Source of the DNA: Bacteroidota bacterium
GTDB taxonomy: Bacteria > Bacteroidota > Bacteroidia > Chitinophagales > Chitinophagaceae
Reading direction: 5' to 3'
Length of the DNA stretch: 7,101 bases
Assembly: GCA_023423835.1 (NCBI GenBank)
Contig: JAFAEW010000086.1
Coordinates: forward strand, 1-7,101
The notes beneath the pieces were generated by a model. That model saw nothing but the letters and a program-made list of their open reading frames with translations, was not told where the DNA came from and did no database searches. Made by a program: the position numbers and the translations under genes. Below, piece by piece: positions 5,420 to 7,101 of the stretch (positions within the stretch are counted from its first letter, which is position 1; every line of letters starts with the position of its first letter).

Positions 5420-7101
5420 TTAATTCATCACGGGAAGATAGGCGTACTTCTTTCCATATTCAAGCATCTGTTCGAAGAAATTGGAAGGATATTCCACCTT
5501 CACGTCAGTAATTTTTCCTGACTTGTCTTTTTCTGCAATCAGCTTTGGCTGAATAAATCCTTTGTATGGTTTCAGATTCAATTTTGCATAGCGTTCCAAC
5601 ACTTCCTTATGTAACTCAGGATTTACTTTTACCCCGTAGGTTTCCACAAGATTTTTTCCTGCTTCATAATCGCCTTCAGATTTGATTCTTTGGATTTCTC
5701 TCAGAAGCTGTCCAAACAGAACACGCAATTTTTCGTAATCATTGATCTTAACGTAGGTCTTTCCATCATGCTTTACAAATTCAACTACGTTGTCCTTTTT
5801 GCCGTGATCGTACACCCAATAAGCATTTAAGGCCCTGTTGCGCATGTGCGCTTCTTCAATGTTATCGCCGAAATTCAATCTTGTTAACTGCGTCATCAAA
5901 CCATTTCTCATGTAGGCATCATATTCTGCTTTTCCCACTTCAAGTGTGGGCATCACACCAATTTCAATCAGTTTCGGATCCATCAGAAAATAAAGTGCTA
6001 CCAGATCGGCTCTAGCTTCTTCCAAAGTCGATGCGTATGTTTTCAGGGTTTGGTCCGGCGTTCCTACTCCCGGATTAATTTGGCCGCTTGCGTGACCAAT
6101 ACATTCGTGCATATCCGTTTCCAGATCATCACCAAGGTTTCCCCATTTTTTTGCCCTTTCGATTACTTCAGGATTGTATTCAAATTCTTCCAAAAATCCA
6201 TTGTGGGCACTGCTTTCGTTGTACGCGTGGATGATATTGGTTAAAGAAACGGATTTCGATCCATGCTCTTTTCTGATCCAATCAGAATTGGGAAGATTAA
6301 TGCCAATGGGCGTACTTGGTGAAGCATCGCCGGATTCGCCGATTACGGTGATGGCTTTGGCAGAAATACCTTTTACATTTTTCTTTTTATTTTCAGGAAG
6401 AAGTGGCGAATGATCTTCAAACCATTGCGCCTGCCTTGCAATCTTTTCGATCCTTTTGGTGGTTTCAAAATCTTTCAGAGAAACCACCGACTCATAACTT
6501 CCTTTTATTCCCAATGCATCATTATACACTTCGATAAAACCATTGGTGACATCAATAACGCTGCTGGTATCTTCTACCCAGGCGATATTGAATTCATCCC
6601 ATTTTTTCAGGTCGCCGGTTTTATAATATTCGACCAATAATGAAAGGCTTTTCTTTTGCTGATCATTCTCCGCTACGCCTGCTGCCTGTTGCAACCAATA
6701 GATGATTTTATCAATGGCGGGGCCGTACATTCCCCCGGATTTCCAAACCTTTTCCACCACCTGTCCGTTTTCCTTTACTACCTTGCTATTTAATCCCCAT
6801 TCCGGCTGATTACCTTCATGCGGAAATTTTGCGTAAAAATCTTCCACCTCTTTTTGTGTAACTCCTTCGTAGAAATTATTTGATGATCCGGCCACATGAT
6901 CAATGCCTTCGGTGAGATTGACCATTTTAGGATTTAATTTCGGATCGAAAATAATGGGTTGTATCCTTTTGAGAAATGCATCTACCGATTCATTTTTTTG
7001 AAGCGGCAGTCGTGAAGATTTGGAGGATTTAACGAGTTTGGAAAAATACTCAAATGAACAGACAGGAACAAACTTATCATTGGAATAGTGGTGATAGATC
7101 C
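5420..7101 (-). CDS. Dipeptidyl-peptidase III (zinc metallopeptidase, M49), 5' end cut by window edge
   Basis: A zinc exopeptidase that removes dipeptides from the N-terminus of short peptides; the family is mostly cytosolic and works in peptide turnover. The frame is open from the stop at 5420-5422 to the window edge, about 560 codons, while bacterial members are usually about 650-700, so roughly the first hundred residues are missing. The ATG at 6925 is internal: 58 further codons upstream read in frame and fit the family (DAFLKRIQPIIFDPKLNPK). Counting from that Met, the M49 zinc motif HECIGH is at 273-278 (zinc ligands His273 and His278, catalytic Glu274), and LEEARADL at 301-308 supplies the third zinc ligand. 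The conserved SSNNFYEGVTQKEVEDFY lies at 14-31. A signal peptide or lipoprotein signal cannot be judged. A hairpin overlaps the stop codon (5395-5420) and a longer one follows. Confidence 0.93.
   Translation of the reverse strand, partial: IYHHYSNDKFVPVCSFEYFSKLVKSSKSSRLPLQKNESVDAFLKRIQPIIFDPKLNPKMVNLTEGIDHVAGSSNNFYEGVTQKEVEDFYAKFPHEGNQPEWGLNSKVVKENGQVVEKVWKSGGMYGPAIDKIIYWLQQAAGVAENDQQKKSLSLLVEYYKTGDLKKWDEFNIAWVEDTSSVIDVTNGFIEVYNDALGIKGSYESVVSLKDFETTKRIEKIARQAQWFEDHSPLLPENKKKNVKGISAKAITVIGESGDASPSTPIGINLPNSDWIRKEHGSKSVSLTNIIHAYNESSAHNGFLEEFEYNPEVIERAKKWGNLGDDLETDMHECIGHASGQINPGVGTPDQTLKTYASTLEEARADLVALYFLMDPKLIEIGVMPTLEVGKAEYDAYMRNGLMTQLTRLNFGDNIEEAHMRNRALNAYWVYDHGKKDNVVEFVKHDGKTYVKINDYEKLRVLFGQLLREIQRIKSEGDYEAGKNLVETYGVKVNPELHKEVLERYAKLNLKPYKGFIQPKLIAEKDKSGKITDVKVEYPSNFFEQMLEYGKKYAYLPVMN

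Noticed and set aside
5420..6925. Peptidase starting at the ATG at 6925 as a complete 501-residue protein
   Set aside because: The frame stays open 58 codons further to the window edge with family-like sequence, and bacterial dipeptidyl-peptidase III is longer; the gene is truncated by the window instead.

Overview
The window looks like chromosome of a Bacteroidota bacterium, possibly Chitinophaga- or Sphingobacterium-like; the rank below phylum is a guess. Four things point there. Promoter-like sites match the Bacteroidota -33/-7 pattern (TTTG, then TAnnTTTG) rather than TTGACA/TATAAT. Clear Shine-Dalgarno sequences are lacking. There is a TonB-dependent outer-membrane receptor with an AQ signal-peptide cleavage site. 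There is also a bacterial dipeptidyl-peptidase III of the Bacteroides type. No phage, transposase, CRISPR or obvious island genes are seen.

Layout: every recognised gene except one lies on the minus strand. From the right edge leftwards they are: a 5'-truncated zinc dipeptidyl-peptidase III (5420-7101); a family 2 glycosyltransferase (4239-5267) followed by a 67-codon single-pass membrane protein (3991-4194); a tRNA-Gly(GCC)/tRNA-Leu(TAA) pair (3913-3718) with its own promoter and terminators; pyruvate dehydrogenase E1 beta (2005-2991) with a strong terminator; and a TonB-dependent receptor (1873 to beyond position 1) that is cut by the left edge. The one plus-strand gene (3334-3663) encodes a small, very lysine-rich exported protein of unknown function. 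It converges on the tRNAs and shares a two-way terminator with them.

Most of these genes are housekeeping or surface genes standing next to each other rather than one pathway. The only likely cotranscribed protein pair is the glycosyltransferase with the small membrane protein. The least ordinary stretch is the 342-base gap between pdhB and the small exported gene. It holds a segment that reads as protein in two overlapping minus-strand frames with no convincing start, and is best explained as a gene remnant or dispersed repeat. Other points of interest are a terminator hairpin nested inside a second inverted repeat between the two tRNAs, repeated TATTTTTG promoter elements, and two genes whose only sensible start is TTG. 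I do not see a clear new multi-gene system here.
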